A stretch of DNA of 64,000 nucleotides from Streptomyces sp. 130 (GTDB taxonomy: Bacteria > Actinomycetota > Actinomycetes > Streptomycetales > Streptomycetaceae): the NCBI RefSeq assembly GCF_007096885.1, contig NZ_VJNO01000002.1, forward strand, positions 124,001 to 188,000, written 5' to 3'. The notes beneath the pieces were generated by a model. That model worked only from the letters and a program-made list of their open reading frames with translations, did not search any database and was not told the DNA's origin. Made by a program: the position numbers and the translations under genes. Shown here piece after piece: positions 61,626 to 64,000 of the stretch. The stretch's first letter is position 1, and every line of letters begins with the position of its first letter.

Positions 61626-61689
61626 CTCAGTTGGTTAGAGCAGCTGACTCTTAATCAGCGGGTCCGGGGTTCGAGTCCCTGGCGGCGCA
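61616..61689 (+). tRNA. tRNA-Lys (CTT anticodon)
   Basis: Acceptor GCGCCGC/GCGGCGC, D arm AGCTCAGTTGGTTAGAGC, anticodon stem GCTGA/TCAGC with loop CTCTTAA (anticodon CTT), T arm CCGGGGTTCGAGTCCCTGG. No encoded CCA. A -10-like TAAGGT (61596-61601) is 15 bp upstream. Confidence 0.96.
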
Positions 61690-61695
61690 CAGACG

Positions 61696-61729
61696 GAAGA
61701 AGCCCCTCGCGGAAGCGGGGGGCTTCTTC
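61696..61729 (+). terminator. Intrinsic terminator after tRNA-Lys
   Basis: Stem GAAGAAGCCCCTCGC with GCGGGGGGCTTCTTC (one mismatch), loop GGAA, 6 bp after the tRNA and between it and the convergent protease gene. Its outer stem matches that of the tRNA-His terminator. Confidence 0.9.
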
Positions 61730-61753
61730 GTTGTCCGGTGCCGGCCCGGCCGG

Positions 61754-62995
61754 TCAGGCCCCCGTGGTGATGCGGACCGTGTAGGCGCCCGAGGGCGTCC
61801 GGTCGGCGACCTCGACCGTGGCGTGCGCGCCGGGGACGGAGTACGTCTCGCCGACGCGCAGCGGCGCGTCCGCGAGCGGCGGGTAGACCGAGCGCTCCCA
61901 GCAGGCGTCGCTCTCCGGATGCGTGTCGAGCACCTCGACCGGGCCGCCGCCGGACGGGGTCTCGTTGCGCACCCGGTAGAGCAGGACGCCTTCGGCGCAG
62001 GTCGAGAGGTCGTTGCCGGTGGAGCCGCGCGCCTCGACGGCCACCGCGCTGCCCTCGCCGGTCCTGATCACGGCGAGCCGGGTGCCGAGCGAGGCGCCGG
62101 GCACGGGGACCTCGGCCATCGGTTCGAGGGTGACGACGCGGTCGCTCTGGACGCAGACCACCTGCCGGTCGTCCAGCCAGCCCAGCTTCCACTTGTGCCA
62201 GCCGAAGAGGTCCGGCGCCAGGCCGAACTGGCTGCCCATGACGTCCCAGTCGCCGACGTGGGTGTCCCAGTCGCCCTTGCCGTCGGTGGGCCGGTGGTAG
62301 AGGTCGGGCAGGTCGAAGACGTGTCCGGTCTCGTGGGCGAGGACGTTGTGGTCGGGCGGGTGCTGCTCGAAGACGGTGACGACGCGCCTGATGTCCGTAC
62401 CGTCGGCGTGCAGCGGCCGGTCGAAGTTGACGACCTTGGTGGCGTCCGAGTCGACGCCGGGGGCGTCCGGGTCCGCGACCAGGTAGACGATGTCGTAGCG
62501 CGAGAAGTCGATGTGCCGGTCGGCCACGCGGACCGCGTCGCGCAGATAGGCGCTGCGCCGGTCGCTGGCCCAGTCGCGCTGTATGCCGTACCAGGTCGAG
62601 GGCTTCGGCATCCGGATCCACTCCCGCCGCGGGTGCGGGCGCAGGGTGAACTTCCCGTACGAGGCGCGCCGGAAGAACTGTGTGGTGGCCGGGAAGTAGT
62701 CCGAGGTGAGTTCGGCGGGGGTGGTGGCCGGCTCGGCGTCCGGGAAGGAGAGGAAGACCATCACCGCGTCCAGGGTGTGGTCGGGGCGCGGATAGGCGCC
62801 GTTCCAGCGGTCGACGCCGAGGGAGTGGTGCGCGGGGGTGCGGGGCAGCGCGCAGGGCGCGGCATCCCCGGTGGCGGCGGCAGCGGGCCCGGCGACGAGG
62901 GAGGTGGCGGCGAGCGCCAGCAGCGAGACCAGCCCGGCGGCCAGCCCGCGCGGACTGGGCCTCTCCACCCCTGAGGGCCCGGGCTGACGCGGCAC
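61754..62995 (-). CDS. Secreted M6-family metalloprotease
   Basis: A 413-residue secreted protease. The signal peptide is PRGLAAGLVSLLALAATSLVAG with cleavage near AAAATG. The zinc site HETGHVFDLPDLYH and the later WDVMGSQFG (Met-turn-like) match immune-inhibitor-A/M6 peptidases. GTG 62995 is supported by GGAGG 5 bp upstream; an in-frame extension to 63118 is non-homologous. Probable role in extracellular protein degradation. Confidence 0.88.
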   Translation of the reverse strand: MPRQPGPSGVERPSPRGLAAGLVSLLALAATSLVAGPAAAATGDAAPCALPRTPAHHSLGVDRWNGAYPRPDHTLDAVMVFLSFPDAEPATTPAELTSDYFPATTQFFRRASYGKFTLRPHPRREWIRMPKPSTWYGIQRDWASDRRSAYLRDAVRVADRHIDFSRYDIVYLVADPDAPGVDSDATKVVNFDRPLHADGTDIRRVVTVFEQHPPDHNVLAHETGHVFDLPDLYHRPTDGKGDWDTHVGDWDVMGSQFGLAPDLFGWHKWKLGWLDDRQVVCVQSDRVVTLEPMAEVPVPGASLGTRLAVIRTGEGSAVAVEARGSTGNDLSTCAEGVLLYRVRNETPSGGGPVEVLDTHPESDACWERSVYPPLADAPLRVGETYSVPGAHATVEVADRTPSGAYTVRITTGA

Positions 62996-63386
62996 ATCTA
63001 CCTCCGGTGCGGGGAGCGGAAACCAGAAAGCCTCCCGTCCACCTTGTGCGGTTATGGCCGTTTCGTCACGTTGGACTCCCCCAGTCGTGTCGGTCGCTGC
63101 CGCACCCACGCCCTTCACAGAAAGTCACAATCGATCACCCGTACAGCGCGAGTGAACAGAGGTGCGCAGAAACAATCAGTCAGGGACAAACCGGATCGGC
63201 GTTCGCGTGGGCCGTGCGAGTCGCGAGCGGGGCGGCCGAGGGCCGGGGCGCTGGATCGGCGCCGGGCGCGCCCTCTATGCTTCACCTCGCTTTCCTGCGC
63301 GATTTCCGCCTCCGACGACGGCACTCCGCGCGGCGGGCCAGTCCGGTCAGAGGTGTCCGGGACAGAACTGCAGGGCGGAGCGAACG
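62996..63386. other. Divergent intergenic region
   Basis: The 391 bp between the protease and the GGDEF gene are less GC-rich at 63100-63200. No gene-like frame with a ribosome site and no strong operator or hairpin were seen; presumably it holds two divergent promoters. Confidence 0.5.
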
Positions 63387-64000
63387 GTGAGCGCAACCTC
63401 CGAAGGGCCGGGGCCCGAGGCGCCCTCCGCACAGCGACCCGACATCACGCGGAGTGACGAAGCGTGGCCGCCCGACGGGTCCGCCACCGAGGAGCACGAC
63501 TACCGGGCCGCGTTCCGCGCCGCGACCCTGCCGATGGCCGTGGTCGACCACGAGGGCCTGATCGTCACCGCCAACGAAGCGCTCGGCTCACTGGCGGGCA
63601 CGGCTGCGGCGGCGCTCACCGCGCGCTCGGCGGCCGACCTGGTCGACCTCGCGGCGGACGCGCGCGCCTGGCACGCGTACCGCGAGGTGCTGCACGGCCG
63701 GCGCTCCCGCTTCCGCTGCACCCGCCGCCTCAAACATCCCGACGGGCGCTCGCTGTGGGCCGAGATCACCGTCGTACCGCTGTCCGACGCCCGGCGGGCG
63801 CTCCCCGGCGGCGCGCCCGGTCAGGTGCTGCTCTCCGTCGCGGACGTCAGCGACCGGCGCGAGCTCCAGCAGCGGCTGCGCCACCTCCAGATGCACGACC
63901 CGGTGACCCGGCTGCCCAACCGGGCGCTGTTCTTCGAGCGGCTGTCGGCGGCCCTGCGCACCCCGCCCCGCGAGAGCGGCGCCGGCTCCCGCGTCGGGCT
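63387..64000 (+). CDS. PAS-GGDEF c-di-GMP signalling protein, 5' part
   Basis: The first 204 codons are in the window. GTG 63387 follows GGGCGGAG. After about 45 acidic, disordered residues a PAS domain begins FRAATLPMAVVDHEGLIVTA and ends near VLLSVADVSDRRELQQRL; the linker then reads LQMHDPVTRLPNRALFFERL, the invariant start of a GGDEF domain. The cyclase motif (and any EAL domain) lies beyond the edge. c-di-GMP controls Streptomyces development, so the protein may act on the same programme as AdpA. Confidence 0.9.
   Translation, partial: MSATSEGPGPEAPSAQRPDITRSDEAWPPDGSATEEHDYRAAFRAATLPMAVVDHEGLIVTANEALGSLAGTAAAALTARSAADLVDLAADARAWHAYREVLHGRRSRFRCTRRLKHPDGRSLWAEITVVPLSDARRALPGGAPGQVLLSVADVSDRRELQQRLRHLQMHDPVTRLPNRALFFERLSAALRTPPRESGAGSRVG

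Overview
The window is about 70% GC with strongly GC-rich third codon positions, frequent GTG starts and tRNA genes without an encoded CCA end. It carries AdpA with a TTA (bldA) codon, a cellobiose (ceb) operon with CebR boxes, a DmdR-type iron box and a DasR-like site. All of this points to a Streptomyces chromosome. The core gene order (speB, the leucine-catabolism acc/acd cluster, desE, hexosaminidase, glmS, adpA-orn, cebR/bglC/cebGFE, a two-component system, a GGDEF protein) matches, from memory, the S. coelicolor SCO2770-SCO2817 region. Accessory cassettes are inserted between the core genes.

Region 1 (1-14.6 kb): the 5' part of a thiamine-diphosphate enzyme gene and agmatinase run leftward. 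A compact type VII secretion (T7SS) locus runs rightward: a small membrane protein, EccD, a MinD-like ATPase, a three-motor EccC, two Esx proteins, a small helper and a large polymorphic toxin. The toxin ends in a lower-GC domain with a PD-(D/E)XK-like nuclease motif. A translationally coupled candidate immunity gene and two decayed Imm49-like immunity genes follow. No EccB, EccE or MycP is visible.

Region 2 (14.7-31.9 kb): acyl-CoA dehydrogenase, thioesterase II and a cation efflux protein; then a TetR repressor divergent from a leucine/isovalerate degradation operon (methylcrotonyl-CoA carboxylase beta and alpha, HMG-CoA lyase, acyl-CoA dehydrogenase) with a paired operator between them. 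An unusual 986-residue protein follows. It carries a DUF4157 domain (linked in the literature to contractile injection systems) and a C-terminal ADP-ribosyltransferase-like domain. Next come an iron-regulated siderophore-binding lipoprotein (DesE-like) and a GH20 hexosaminidase; the desferrioxamine biosynthesis genes expected between these two are absent.

Region 3 (32-47.8 kb): glmS, a universal stress protein, a 0.9-kb leader and adpA, orn, tRNA-His, small unknowns, the CebR-controlled cellobiose uptake/hydrolysis cluster, a GntR regulator and leuA. The leuA gene is preceded by a 15-residue leader peptide with four consecutive leucine codons and mutually exclusive hairpins, a clear attenuator.

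Region 4 (47.8-64 kb): about 0.7 kb of GC-rich degenerate tandem repeats, a two-component system, a spermidine-synthase-like protein, two primase/polymerase-like small proteins, an XRE/TPR-type regulator, a long REP-like inverted repeat, a phosphoglycerate-mutase-like phosphatase and a PAP2 protein. A tightly overlapping three-gene cassette follows: a Cas4/RecB-like Fe-S nuclease, an unknown 539-residue protein and an Upf1/Dna2-like helicase. tRNA-Lys, an M6-family secreted metalloprotease and the start of a PAS-GGDEF signalling protein end the window.

The two strongest candidates for under-described biology are the DUF4157-ADP-ribosyltransferase protein and the nuclease/unknown/helicase cassette, which resembles a Dna2 protein split over three genes. 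Family names are from memory of motifs; no database search was run.
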